A stretch of DNA of 46,056 nucleotides. Origin: Bacteroidota bacterium. Lineage in GTDB: Bacteria > Bacteroidota > Bacteroidia > UKL13-3. Location of the stretch: contig CANHBJ010000003.1 in assembly GCA_947459075.1 (NCBI GenBank), forward strand, positions 1 to 46,056, in the 5' to 3' direction. Made by a program: the position numbers and the translations under genes. Below are positions 1 to 9,583 of the stretch, in pieces (the stretch's first letter is position 1; the number at the start of each line of letters is the position of its first letter). The notes under the pieces are model-generated. The model searched no databases. It was given only the letters and a program-made list of their open reading frames with translations, and had not been told where the DNA came from.

Positions 1-857
1 GTTACTTTATCCAAGTGGTATTGTGCGATCCATTAAACAATTGCACACCACCACGTCAGGTACAAATAGATGTACAAGACACGATATCACCGGTAGTAAG
101 TTTATTGGGTCAAAACCCATTGATAGTAGATGTATACAATCAGAACTACACAGATCCGGGCGTAAATGCGAGCGACAACTATTACTCAGAGAACAGTTTG
201 ATACGTATAGTAGACAACAAGGTGGATGTAAATAAATTGGGCACATATACTATAACTTATACGGTAAGAGATGGCTCGAACAACTCAACCAATGTGGTAA
301 GACAAGTAAATGTGGTAGACCGCGTTGCACCAGTGATAGAGATATTGGGTAGTAATCCATTAGATATGTCACGATTCCATGATTATGTAGAACCGGGTTT
401 CCGTATTACAGATAATTATGAGACAGACGAACAATTGCGTCCTTCAGTGATTATAACAAGTGATTTAGGCAAACGTAATGATACATTATGGGCTGATTTA
501 AGCGGATGGAAATACGTACGTTATAAAGTGATAGATCAAGCTGGTAATGTTTCGGCAACAGTAGAGCGTAATGTTCGTGTATTAGTAACATCATTAGATG
601 AAGTTACAAACTCAACTAGTTTAAGTATTTATCCGAACCCAAATACGGGTAAGTTTAATATTAATACCAAAGAAACAATGATGGGCAAGACAGAGGTTAC
701 TTTATACAATGTATTAGGTGCTAAAGTATATAACGAAAGCATCATTATGAATGGTAAAACAGCTGAGATTGATGCACAAGGATTACCATCGGGTATTTAC
801 TTATTGCAATTAATTAACAATGGCAAGCAATACACACAACGTGTTACGGTGAAGTAA
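1..857 (+). CDS. Secreted protein with tandem Ig-like/DUF5011-type domains and C-terminal T9SS type A sorting domain (5' end outside window)
   Basis: Frame is open from the window edge (YFIQVVLCDPLNN...). Two repeats of the type 'D.ISPVVSLLGQNPLIVDVYNQNYTDPGVNASDNY' / 'DRVAPVIEILGSNPLDMSRFHDYVEPGFRITDNY'. C-terminus 'LSIYPNPNTGKFNI...LYNVLGAKVYN...GLPSGIYLLQLINNGKQYTQRVTVK' is a T9SS sorting domain. Confidence 0.9.
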   Translation, partial: YFIQVVLCDPLNNCTPPRQVQIDVQDTISPVVSLLGQNPLIVDVYNQNYTDPGVNASDNYYSENSLIRIVDNKVDVNKLGTYTITYTVRDGSNNSTNVVRQVNVVDRVAPVIEILGSNPLDMSRFHDYVEPGFRITDNYETDEQLRPSVIITSDLGKRNDTLWADLSGWKYVRYKVIDQAGNVSATVERNVRVLVTSLDEVTNSTSLSIYPNPNTGKFNINTKETMMGKTEVTLYNVLGAKVYNESIIMNGKTAEIDAQGLPSGIYLLQLINNGKQYTQRVTVK

Positions 858-886
858 GCATTAATTATAATAAAACTTAATAAAAT

Positions 887-917
887 AGCCCATTTCAATA
901 TTGAAACGGGCTTTTTT
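887..917 (+). terminator. Rho-independent terminator after the T9SS protein gene
   Basis: AGCCCATTTCAATATTGAAACGGGCTTTTTT hairpin plus T-tract. Confidence 0.75.
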
Positions 918-944
918 ATTATAAACGTGACATTATAATTTCAT

Positions 945-980
945 AAAAAACGCCATCAGTAATTTAAACTGATGGCGTTT
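945..980 (-). terminator. Rho-independent terminator for gcvH
   Basis: AAAAAACGCCATCAGT-aatttaa-ACTGATGGCG; T-tract on the minus strand. Confidence 0.75.
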
Positions 981-1001
981 AGGTATTATCTATTAAGAAA
1001 A

Positions 1002-1382
1002 TTAAGCTCCAACTAATGTTTTGTAGTCACTAACGTTCATTAATCCTGAAACCTCTTCTTGGTTAAAGCCTGTTATCTTAACCATCCATCCTTCACCATA
1101 AGCATCACTATTTACTAATTCCGGTGCACTTTCTAATGCGTTATTAAACTCTGTAACAGTACCGCTTAAAGGCGAAAATAAATCAGAAACAGTTTTAACT
1201 GCTTCTACCGTTCCAAAAACATCATGTTGGCCAACTGATTTGCCAATAGTGTTGATGTCAACGTAAACAATGTCACCTAACTCATGTTGAGCAAAGTCTG
1301 TGATTCCAATAAAAGCAGTGTCGCCTTCAATGCGTACCCACTCATGGTCTTTTGTGTACAATAAATTATCAGGAAAATTCAT
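1002..1382 (-). CDS. gcvH: Glycine cleavage system H protein
   Basis: 126 aa; '[34 protein letters not shown]...[24 protein letters not shown]' lipoyl-domain motif ending 'MVKITGF'. Confidence 0.97.
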   Translation of the reverse strand: MNFPDNLLYTKDHEWVRIEGDTAFIGITDFAQHELGDIVYVDINTIGKSVGQHDVFGTVEAVKTVSDLFSPLSGTVTEFNNALESAPELVNSDAYGEGWMVKITGFNQEEVSGLMNVSDYKTLVGA

Positions 1383-1521
1383 AACTAATAGGTTGTTAAT
1401 TTTTGGCTAAATTAAGTGTTGTAGATGAATTAAAAAATAAATGGGTTAAAACTTTTCACAGGTTTTTAGCGCTTTTATGAGCAATGATATAATATTTTGT
1501 GAATGATAGTATATTGCAAGT

Positions 1522-2202
1522 ATGAGCGGTAAACTTTATTTGGTGCCAACGCCAATAGGGAACTTAGAAGATATTACGCTAAGGGCACTTCGTATTTTAA
1601 AGGAGGTAGATGCTATTTTGGCTGAAGACACAAGGCAAAGTATTAAACTATTGAAGCATTATGGAATTGATAAGCAGCTAATACCTTATCACATGCACAA
1701 TGAGCACCGCGAGCTAAGTCGGTTTATTGATATGCTTCAATCTGGTAAAGTTATAGCACTTGTAAGTGACGCAGGTACGCCTGCCATTAGTGATCCTGGT
1801 TTCTTATTGGTACGAGAATGTTTGAGGGAAAAAATATCTGTTGAGTGTTTACCTGGTGCAACAGCTTTTGTACCTGCTTTGGTTAAAAGTGGTTTGCCTT
1901 CCAATAGTTTTTGTTTTGAAGGTTTTTTACCAGACAAGAAAGGTCGTCAAACTAAAATAAGGGAATTAAGTAAAGAAGTACGAACAATTATTTTATATGA
2001 ATCTCCGCACAGATTGGTTAAGTGCTTAAACCAGCTGAAAGAGTTTTTTGGAGGTGATCGACAAGCATCTGTATCAAGAGAACTAACCAAAATGTTTGAA
2101 GAAACACTTAATGGTACAATTGACGAGCTGATAACGTATTACGAAATTAAGCCTCCGAAGGGTGAAATAGTAATGGTAATAAGTGGGTACGAAAAAGAAT
2201 AA
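1522..2202 (+). CDS. rsmI: 16S rRNA (cytidine1402-2'-O)-methyltransferase
   Basis: 'LYLVPTPIGNLEDITLRALRILKEVDAILAEDTRQSIKLLKHYGI...LVSDAGTPAISDPGFLLVREC' is diagnostic of RsmI. Confidence 0.96.
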   Translation: MSGKLYLVPTPIGNLEDITLRALRILKEVDAILAEDTRQSIKLLKHYGIDKQLIPYHMHNEHRELSRFIDMLQSGKVIALVSDAGTPAISDPGFLLVRECLREKISVECLPGATAFVPALVKSGLPSNSFCFEGFLPDKKGRQTKIRELSKEVRTIILYESPHRLVKCLNQLKEFFGGDRQASVSRELTKMFEETLNGTIDELITYYEIKPPKGEIVMVISGYEKE

Positions 2203-2205
2203 TTA

Positions 2206-3303
2206 TTATTTAAACAAAGATTTTACTGTGTTTAGCTTTCTTTGAGTTTCTTCCCATTCTTTAATAGGAGAACTTGCCATTGTAATACCTGCTCCTGCAT
2301 ACAATAGTGCATTGTTTCTGAAGAGTTCGGCACATCTTAAATTAACAAATAATTCAAAATTATTACTTGGCCACTGCATACCTATAAAGCCGCTATAAAA
2401 CCTACGTTCCATTTTTTCATTTTCGGCAATAAACAAACTTGCTTCAAACTGAGGCAAACCGCATACTGCAGGAGTTGGATTTAAATCTCCGAGTAATTTA
2501 TGTAGTTTGGTTTTCAATAAATCAGGAGTAATTTTAGCATTGAATACACTGCGTAAGTGGCTTAATTCTCCAGCTGTAATGGTTTCAACATCAGTAAGTG
2601 TATACCTTTTAAAGCCATGTTGTTTTAATATATTACCAATAAAGAATTCAATCATCCCTTGTTCGTCATGTTCTTTATTGGTCCAAGCCGTATTTCCATC
2701 TGCAGGAATTGTTCCAGCTAAAGCAACTGTTTCAATCGTATTGTTTGTAACTGATAATAGTTTTTCTGGGGTAGCTCCAATCCAACAGCCAACATCATTT
2801 ATTTTAAAAAAATAAACTGCAGCATCGGGGTATTTAGTTGCAGCATCAATAAAAAGTTGCGCAGCATCTAATTCTTCTTTAAAATCACTTTGTTCACACC
2901 TAGCGGCAACTACTTTATCAAACTTATCTAATTTTATATTTAAAACAATGTTATCTACATAATCAGTATAGGTAGTTTGATCAGCATAGAAATTTTGATT
3001 CAATTTCTTTTCAAAGAATGAATCAGATGAATTTTGAGTGGCAGGTAATTGGCCGAAAATACAGCTGTTATTCTTGTATACGGCATCACTAATAAAAGTG
3101 TAAGCTTTATCACCTGCACCATATGGCGAGCCAAAAAACAATGGCCTATCTAGAGCTTGTTGATACTCTACTCTTTGCATTTTTGGGGATTCAGAAGCAT
3201 AAAAATAATAAGCGTCATTACTTTTAGGTAATCGCATTGCGGCAAAATTACAGCCTATTTGTTTGGCTTCATTAAACCTTTGGTGGATTAAATCCTCGTT
3301 CAT
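2206..3303 (-). CDS. menF: Isochorismate synthase (chorismate-binding family)
   Basis: 'KFDKVVAARCEQ', 'CWIGATPEKLLSV', 'TVALAGTIPADGNTAWTNKEHDEQGMIEFFIGNIL', 'FYSGFIGMQW...LFVNLRCAEL', 'LYAGAGITMASSPIKEWEETQRKLNTV' are chorismate-binding enzyme motifs. Confidence 0.9.
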   Translation of the reverse strand: MNEDLIHQRFNEAKQIGCNFAAMRLPKSNDAYYFYASESPKMQRVEYQQALDRPLFFGSPYGAGDKAYTFISDAVYKNNSCIFGQLPATQNSSDSFFEKKLNQNFYADQTTYTDYVDNIVLNIKLDKFDKVVAARCEQSDFKEELDAAQLFIDAATKYPDAAVYFFKINDVGCWIGATPEKLLSVTNNTIETVALAGTIPADGNTAWTNKEHDEQGMIEFFIGNILKQHGFKRYTLTDVETITAGELSHLRSVFNAKITPDLLKTKLHKLLGDLNPTPAVCGLPQFEASLFIAENEKMERRFYSGFIGMQWPSNNFELFVNLRCAELFRNNALLYAGAGITMASSPIKEWEETQRKLNTVKSLFK

Positions 3304-3739
3304 CTTTTTTTATTTCTATGACAGCCATTGTTAGTCGGCTTATGCAATTAAGTTTACCATTTTTATCGGTAATTTTTATTTCCCAAACATGTGTTGTTCT
3401 TCCTAAGTGAATGGGCCTGGCAGTACCAAATACATAACCATTCCCTTCGTGTGCACTTCGAACATGATTTGCATTAATATCTAATCCAACGGCAACAAAT
3501 TTTGTTCTATCTACAGCAAGGTTGGCGGCCAAACTACCTACTGTTTCGGCTAATACGCAATAGGCACCTCCATTTACAATTCTTAATGGCTGAACTGTTC
3601 TATGGTCTATTGGCATGCGGGCAGTTAAATAGTCTTCGCCAAAATCTATAAACTCAATACCAATGTATTCAGACATGGTATTTTCATTTCGTTTATTAAT
3701 CTCATGAAGGGTTACACCTTCCATGTTTACAAAAGCCAT
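3272..3739 (-). CDS. Hotdog-fold (PaaI-type) thioesterase, likely 1,4-dihydroxy-2-naphthoyl-CoA hydrolase
   Basis: 'RTVQPLRIVNGGAYCVLAETVGSLAANLAV' and 'HVRSAHEGNGYVFGTARPIHLGRTTHVWEIKITD' hotdog motifs. 3' end overlaps the isochorismate synthase start. Confidence 0.85.
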   Translation of the reverse strand: MAFVNMEGVTLHEINKRNENTMSEYIGIEFIDFGEDYLTARMPIDHRTVQPLRIVNGGAYCVLAETVGSLAANLAVDRTKFVAVGLDINANHVRSAHEGNGYVFGTARPIHLGRTTHVWEIKITDKNGKLNCISRLTMAVIEIKKDERGFNPPKV

Positions 3740-4061
3740 TTTATTAATTTTGATACAAATTAAGTCATTAATAAGGTAAGTGCTTAACGATTTTAGTAAA
3801 AAGATAATTATGATCGGATATTTTGGTATAAATCAACCTTCACTACTTTAAAACCATTTAATGGTTCCGTTAAATAGTTCAACTTTAGTGTTTTAATAGG
3901 GGTAGTTATTTTAATGATAACTTCACTTGGGCAATTTTATCTTATGCATAGATAACCAAATGTTTAAGTCGTTCTTTAGTTTATTAGCAATAAATAATTG
4001 TGTTGATATTAGGAATTACTGATGTTAATTTTTGTTTATGTAGTTATGGTTAAAGTATTAT

Positions 4062-6152
4062 CTACTTCAATTTGATTACCCTAGCTACCACATTTGATCT
4101 AAGGTAAACACCATCTTTAAAAATAAGTTGAACGTTTTGACCCAACCAAATGGTTTTTTTATCCTTTGTTAAAATTGGAAATTCTAGATAAGTAAGTTTT
4201 GTTTTTTCCGTTCTTTGTTTGGAATAGAATGCAATTACTTGTTCTTTATAGTCTTCTCTTATCAATTCTACATATTTTAGCTTGGTAAGTTCTTCCAATG
4301 AGTATCCAGTAAGGTTTAATCCTGCTTGGTTTGAGTATGTGAAATAACCATCAGGATTTGTTTGGTAAAATAAATCTATTGCAGTTTCAATAAAAGTTCT
4401 GAAATTTTCTTCCCTTGCAATAAGTAATTCCTCGTTCATCTTTTTATGGTGGATGTCAATAATTGAGCCTACCATTTTTAATGGTTTTCCTTTTCTGTCT
4501 ATAATTGTTTGACCGCTCGCCAAAAACCATTTATAACTTCCATTTTTTGTCTTTAATCGGTACTCCAACATATATGGCTCATTATCTTCAGAATGTCTTT
4601 TAATGGTATTTTCAAAGCGTTCCATATCGTCTGGATGTAAGTTTTTTAGAAATGCGTCATAAGATGCAACTATTTCCTGATCATCATATCCAAGTAAATC
4701 ATAATACCTCGGGCTCCACCAAACAATACCTTCCTCAGTATTAACCCATTCCCAAACTCCTGCAGCAGTTCTTTTAAATGCAAGGTCGTACCTTATTTCA
4801 CTATCTAATAATTTTATTTCAGCTAGTTTGCGTGCTGTTATATCGGTTACAATTCCTTCAAAAAAAGTAATTTGGCCATCAATATTTTTTTTGATAAATG
4901 TTCGCTCCTCAACCCACACCCAATTATTGTTTTTATTTTTAATTCTGTATTCTGAACTTAATTGATTTGTTTGGTAAGAAGTGGCTATAAAAATTTTATC
5001 TGATACACTACTTTGATCTTCTTCAGAAATTAAGTTGTTGTATGAAAAACCCTCTTTAGTTAACTCAACTGATGTATATCCAAGAATCTGAGAGACATTG
5101 TTTGAAACATAAAGTATACTTCTTTCTTTATTGGGTAACCATTTGAAGAGGACAGAAGGGCTATTGGCAATAATTGTTTCGGCTGTTTGCTGATTTTCTT
5201 CTTGTATTTTCTTTTCAGTGATGTTTTGCGCAACGCCTAAATATCCATTAATTCTTCCGTCTTCATCCTTAATGTTATTAATAGTTAGTAATACGGTTAA
5301 ACGTTGCTTACTTTTAGTAATGTATGTCCATTCTCTTATGTTTGTTAAGCCTATCCTGTTTTTAAAAATAAAGGTTTCAAAACCGGGTTTTAAATTTACG
5401 TTATATTTAATGTTTAATTCTTCAGTTCTTTGTTCAACTTCTTTTTTGTCGTGAAATATTATTGGTGTCGATTTGCCAAGCAAATCTTCAGCTTTATATT
5501 CTAACATTTGTTCGGCACCTTTATTGAATTCAATAATAATCCCTTCCGCATTAACAGCAATTATGGCATAATTTGTACTATCAAGAACTTGACGCTGGAA
5601 AACTCTTGTTTCTAGCAGTTTTGCATTTAGGCTTACTTTTTCCGCAATTTCGGCATGTAATGATTCAGCTGAATTAAGCATAGATTTTACAGAATTATAC
5701 CCATATATACTAAATAAAGTTAATGCGATACCTCTCGAGAAAGTAACGGCCATGGGTTGCTCTTGTATTAAACCAGTTAGCATACCAGTAACTATACTTA
5801 AGCCAATGAGTAATGCTTGATATTTTTTGTTTATTACCAAAAATAAAATTTGAAAAATAATCATCAAATGAAATAACCAATTGGGAGCATCCTGGCCTAT
5901 ACTTTGGGTAAATGCAAGTGATAGTATTATTATTGATAGAATAATTAATATCCCAGATTCTGGGTTTTCAGATTTGATAAATTGGTTGGCTGAAAAGTAA
6001 AATAATGTGCTTACCAAACCACAAAATAGAATAGCCCAATAGTAATTGGTAGCGTATACAATATTTATTACAGAAAATACTAATAAAAAAGAAATTACAA
6101 TATTATTTTGCTTTAGGTATAAAGTAAGCTTTAATCTCTTGTTCTGTGGCAT
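4062..6152 (-). CDS. Membrane-anchored multi-PAS/PAC domain protein without an identifiable output domain
   Basis: Hydrophobic N-terminal region (several predicted TM segments), then at least four PAS/PAC modules ('GYLGVAQNITEKK', 'FFEGIVTDITARK', 'KMVGSIIDIHHKK', terminal PAS). Stops at 'VVARVIKLK*' with no HisKA/HATPase/GGDEF. Confidence 0.85.
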   Translation of the reverse strand: MPQNKRLKLTLYLKQNNIVISFLLVFSVINIVYATNYYWAILFCGLVSTLFYFSANQFIKSENPESGILIILSIIILSLAFTQSIGQDAPNWLFHLMIIFQILFLVINKKYQALLIGLSIVTGMLTGLIQEQPMAVTFSRGIALTLFSIYGYNSVKSMLNSAESLHAEIAEKVSLNAKLLETRVFQRQVLDSTNYAIIAVNAEGIIIEFNKGAEQMLEYKAEDLLGKSTPIIFHDKKEVEQRTEELNIKYNVNLKPGFETFIFKNRIGLTNIREWTYITKSKQRLTVLLTINNIKDEDGRINGYLGVAQNITEKKIQEENQQTAETIIANSPSVLFKWLPNKERSILYVSNNVSQILGYTSVELTKEGFSYNNLISEEDQSSVSDKIFIATSYQTNQLSSEYRIKNKNNNWVWVEERTFIKKNIDGQITFFEGIVTDITARKLAEIKLLDSEIRYDLAFKRTAAGVWEWVNTEEGIVWWSPRYYDLLGYDDQEIVASYDAFLKNLHPDDMERFENTIKRHSEDNEPYMLEYRLKTKNGSYKWFLASGQTIIDRKGKPLKMVGSIIDIHHKKMNEELLIAREENFRTFIETAIDLFYQTNPDGYFTYSNQAGLNLTGYSLEELTKLKYVELIREDYKEQVIAFYSKQRTEKTKLTYLEFPILTKDKKTIWLGQNVQLIFKDGVYLRSNVVARVIKLK

Positions 6153-6224
6153 CCTTACGCTTAAATATTTTTTGTGAATTTAAGCATATTTAATTAAATA
6201 AAAATCTGCAACTTTGTTTTACTC

Positions 6225-6836
6225 ATGGTCACAAAACAACTTTTTATTGTACGTCATGGCGAAACAGATTTTAATCGTCAGAATATAGTACAAGGTAGCG
6301 GTGTTGATAAGGAACTTAACGCATTAGGTCGCCTGCAAGCACAAAAATTTTACGAATATTACCATAAAATCCCTTTCCAACACATCTTCACCTCATCTTT
6401 AATACGCACTCATCAAAGTGTTGAGGCTTTTATTAATAATGGCATTAAGCATTCTGTAATCCCAGAATTAAATGAAATTAGTTGGGGCGACTTTGAAGGT
6501 AAGCAACAAACTCCCGAACAAAAAGCAATTTATTGGGAAACCGTACAAATGTGGAATAACGGGTTTTTACAAGCTAAAATAACAAACGGAGAAAGTCCTC
6601 TCGAGATGCAAGAGCGGCAAAAAATTGCATTAAATCAAATAATCAATACTGAAGAAGAGGTATTACTAATTTGTATGCACGGTCGAGCTATGAAAAGTTT
6701 CTTATGTTTGATGTTAGGTGAGTCATTAACTAAAATGGAACAATTTCAGCATACTAATTTATGTTTGTATCATTTGCAATATGATGGTACAAAATTCGAA
6801 TTATTAAAGTCTAACGATATTACTCACCTAAAGTAA
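6225..6836 (+). CDS. Histidine phosphatase family protein (phosphoglycerate mutase-like)
   Basis: 'LFIVRHGETDFNRQNIVQG' RHG motif; 'LICMHGRAMKSFL' second catalytic His. Confidence 0.9.
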   Translation: MVTKQLFIVRHGETDFNRQNIVQGSGVDKELNALGRLQAQKFYEYYHKIPFQHIFTSSLIRTHQSVEAFINNGIKHSVIPELNEISWGDFEGKQQTPEQKAIYWETVQMWNNGFLQAKITNGESPLEMQERQKIALNQIINTEEEVLLICMHGRAMKSFLCLMLGESLTKMEQFQHTNLCLYHLQYDGTKFELLKSNDITHLK

Positions 6837-6852
6837 ATTTACAATATCACTT

Positions 6853-8976
6853 ATGAAAAAAATTACCCTAATATTGGCTATTTCCTTTGTTAATATTGGA
6901 AATAAACTTACTGCGCAAAATAAAATGATAAATAATATATACCCTGAAACTAAAAAGGGAAACGTAGTTGATGATTACTTCGGTACTAAAATTAGCGACC
7001 CCTACCAATGGCTTGAAAATGATACTGCTATTGATGTGATTAGTTGGGTTGATGAGCAAAATAAAACAACTCAAAATTACTTATCGCAAATTCCTTTTAA
7101 AGATAAATTAAAATCAAGATTAACAGAAATATGGAATTATCCTAAATATGGTTCTCCATTTAAAGATGGTGATTATTATTATTTCTTTAAAAATGATGGA
7201 CTTCAAAATCAAAGTATACTGTATCGCCAAAAAGGGATAAGTGGTACAACTGAAATTTTTCTTGATCCAAATAAGCTAAGTGCTGATGGAACTGCATCAT
7301 TGGCTAGCTTAACATTTAGTAAAGACCATAATTTTTGTGCTGTAGGTATTGCTCAAAGCGGTAGCGATTGGAACGAGATTTTTGTTATGGATGTATCAAC
7401 TAAACAAAAAACTAGCGATGATATTAAATGGGTTAAATTTAGTGGTGCTACTTGGCACAAAAATGGGTTTTATTATAGCCGTTATGATGAGCCAACAAAG
7501 GGTAAAGAATTTAGTAACGCCAACGAATACATGAAAATTTATTATCATGAGTTAGGGACATCACAACAAGATGATAAACTGATTTATGAAGACAAGGCAC
7601 ATCCTTTACGTTATTTTAATGCCAGTGTAACCGAAGATGAAAGGTATTTATTTATAAATGTAAGTGAAGGAACTAGTGGCTCGGAAATTTTGGTGCGCGA
7701 CTTAACTCAACCAAATTCTAAATTCATTACTTTGTTTAATGGGTTTGATAACAACTATAATGTTGTTGATAATATTGGCGATAGAATTTTAGCTTTAACC
7801 GATTTCAGTGCTCCACGTTATCGTTTGGTTTTGGTTGACCCATTAAATTCTGATGCAAAAAACTGGAAAGATATTATTCCTCAAGGAACTGATTTATTAG
7901 AGGGTGTTTCAACTTGTGGAGGTAAATTATTTGCTACTTATTTAAAAGATGCAAGTACACGTTTGTATAGTTATGATATGAACGGACAAAATAAAAAAGA
8001 AATAATACTTCCGGGTATCGGAACTGCGAGTGGAATAAGCGGTAAAAAAGATGATAAAGAAGCATTTTATACCTTTACTTCATTTACAAATCCTGGAGAA
8101 ATTTATCGTTATGAGTTAAGCACTGGTAAATCTGAATTATTCAGGAAAACAGAAGTAAAGTTTAATGCCAATGATTTTGAAACTAAACAGGTGTTTTACC
8201 CATCAAAAGATGGAACTAAAGTACCTATGTTTATTATGCATAAAAAGGGTTTGAAATTGGATGGAAATAACCCAACATTACTTTATGCATATGGAGGATT
8301 TAATATTTCGTTAACACCATCTTTTAGTGTTTCGCGAATTATGTTTTTAGAAAATGGTGGAGTGTATGCCATAGCTAATTTACGTGGTGGAGGGGAGTAT
8401 GGCGAAGATTGGCACAAAGCAGGTATGTTAGAGAAAAAACAAAATGTATTTGATGATTTTATTGCAGCAGCAGAGTTTTTAATTAAAGAGAAATATACTT
8501 CATCTGATAAACTAGCCATTCATGGTGGTAGTAATGGTGGGTTATTGGTTGGTGCATGTATGACACAAAGACCCGAGTTGTTTAAAGTGGCCTTGCCCGC
8601 TGTTGGTGTATTGGATATGTTAAAATACCATAAGTATACTATTGGTTGGGGTTGGGCAGTGGAATATGGTAGTAGTGATAAAAAAGAACAGTTTGATTAT
8701 TTAATAAAATACTCGCCATTACACAATGTGAAGGCAGCTGTTAATTACCCAGCAACCATGATTATGACTGCAGATCATGACGACCGAGTAGTGCCAGCAC
8801 ATAGTTTTAAATTCGCAGCAGAATTGCAAAGCAAACAGCTACCAACAGGAAATTCTGTATTAATTAGAATTGATAAAAAAGCGGGACACGGTGCAGGTAA
8901 ACCAACCACTAAATTAATTGAAGACGCCACAGACATGTATAGTTTTATATTTTGGAATTTGGGTATAAAGCTATAA
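6853..8976 (+). CDS. Prolyl oligopeptidase family S9A serine peptidase
   Basis: 'VVDDYFGTKISDPYQWLEN' N-term; 'YAYGGFNISLTPSFS', 'ANLRGGGEYGEDWHKAG', 'IHGGSNGGLLVGACMTQRPELF' catalytic Ser; 'ADHDDRVVPAHSFKFAAELQ', 'KAGHGAGKPTTK' Asp and His. N-terminal signal-like segment. Confidence 0.95.
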   Translation: MKKITLILAISFVNIGNKLTAQNKMINNIYPETKKGNVVDDYFGTKISDPYQWLENDTAIDVISWVDEQNKTTQNYLSQIPFKDKLKSRLTEIWNYPKYGSPFKDGDYYYFFKNDGLQNQSILYRQKGISGTTEIFLDPNKLSADGTASLASLTFSKDHNFCAVGIAQSGSDWNEIFVMDVSTKQKTSDDIKWVKFSGATWHKNGFYYSRYDEPTKGKEFSNANEYMKIYYHELGTSQQDDKLIYEDKAHPLRYFNASVTEDERYLFINVSEGTSGSEILVRDLTQPNSKFITLFNGFDNNYNVVDNIGDRILALTDFSAPRYRLVLVDPLNSDAKNWKDIIPQGTDLLEGVSTCGGKLFATYLKDASTRLYSYDMNGQNKKEIILPGIGTASGISGKKDDKEAFYTFTSFTNPGEIYRYELSTGKSELFRKTEVKFNANDFETKQVFYPSKDGTKVPMFIMHKKGLKLDGNNPTLLYAYGGFNISLTPSFSVSRIMFLENGGVYAIANLRGGGEYGEDWHKAGMLEKKQNVFDDFIAAAEFLIKEKYTSSDKLAIHGGSNGGLLVGACMTQRPELFKVALPAVGVLDMLKYHKYTIGWGWAVEYGSSDKKEQFDYLIKYSPLHNVKAAVNYPATMIMTADHDDRVVPAHSFKFAAELQSKQLPTGNSVLIRIDKKAGHGAGKPTTKLIEDATDMYSFIFWNLGIKL

Positions 8977-9000
8977 ATAGTAGTATGTTTATTTACTAAA

Positions 9001-9033
9001 AATGCCCAATCAGAATTAAACTGATTGGGCATT
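9001..9033 (-). terminator. Bidirectional hairpin terminator between convergent genes
   Basis: AATGCCCAATCAG-aattaaa-CTGATTGGGCATT. Confidence 0.7.
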
Positions 9034-9056
9034 CTCGTTTTGATATTTACGTAGGT

Positions 9057-9563
9057 TTATTCCTTTATGGATTTGGCCATGGTATCAAAATCTGAAAAAA
9101 GAGATTCTTTATTCTTTAATGACGTCCAACAAAGTGTTTTATAAAAATGACCATTAGTTTCTGTAACAGTAATTAACATGAAATATTCTCCATCTTTGTC
9201 CTTCCATGTTAACTCAGTTTGTGCATGTTTGTTTCCATTTTTCTCTGACGAATTAACTGATCCTAATTTTCTTCCTTTAGCGTCTTTCATGTAATCTTCC
9301 GTGAAGGAGTTTAAAAACTCAGTAGGATTATTATACTTCATACCAACTGCTTCTAGGTGGTCTTTGGCATCTTCTATTACTACTACATATGCGTCCTTAA
9401 TAGCACTTTGATATTGTAATAAAGCAACATCATTTAAATCGTATGCTTTAACCATGTAATCGGGTATGCTCATGGTAAAACAATGGCCACCATTTTTGAT
9501 ACTGAATTGTGCATTAGCGGTAAATCCTAGTACCACAAAAATGCTAAAGAGTATTTTTTTCAT
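9057..9563 (-). CDS. Hypothetical secreted protein
   Basis: 168 aa with N-terminal signal peptide 'MKKILFSIFVVLGFTANAQF'; no family recognised. Confidence 0.75.
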   Translation of the reverse strand: MKKILFSIFVVLGFTANAQFSIKNGGHCFTMSIPDYMVKAYDLNDVALLQYQSAIKDAYVVVIEDAKDHLEAVGMKYNNPTEFLNSFTEDYMKDAKGRKLGSVNSSEKNGNKHAQTELTWKDKDGEYFMLITVTETNGHFYKTLCWTSLKNKESLFSDFDTMAKSIKE

Positions 9564-9583
9564 CGGATGTAAATATAAATTTA

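Noticed and set aside
3740-4061. Possible frameshifted kinase domain downstream of the PAS protein
   Set aside because: Region is too short and stop-rich, with no H-box or N-box motif visible; only a small inverted repeat (AACCATTTAATGGTT near 3852-3866).
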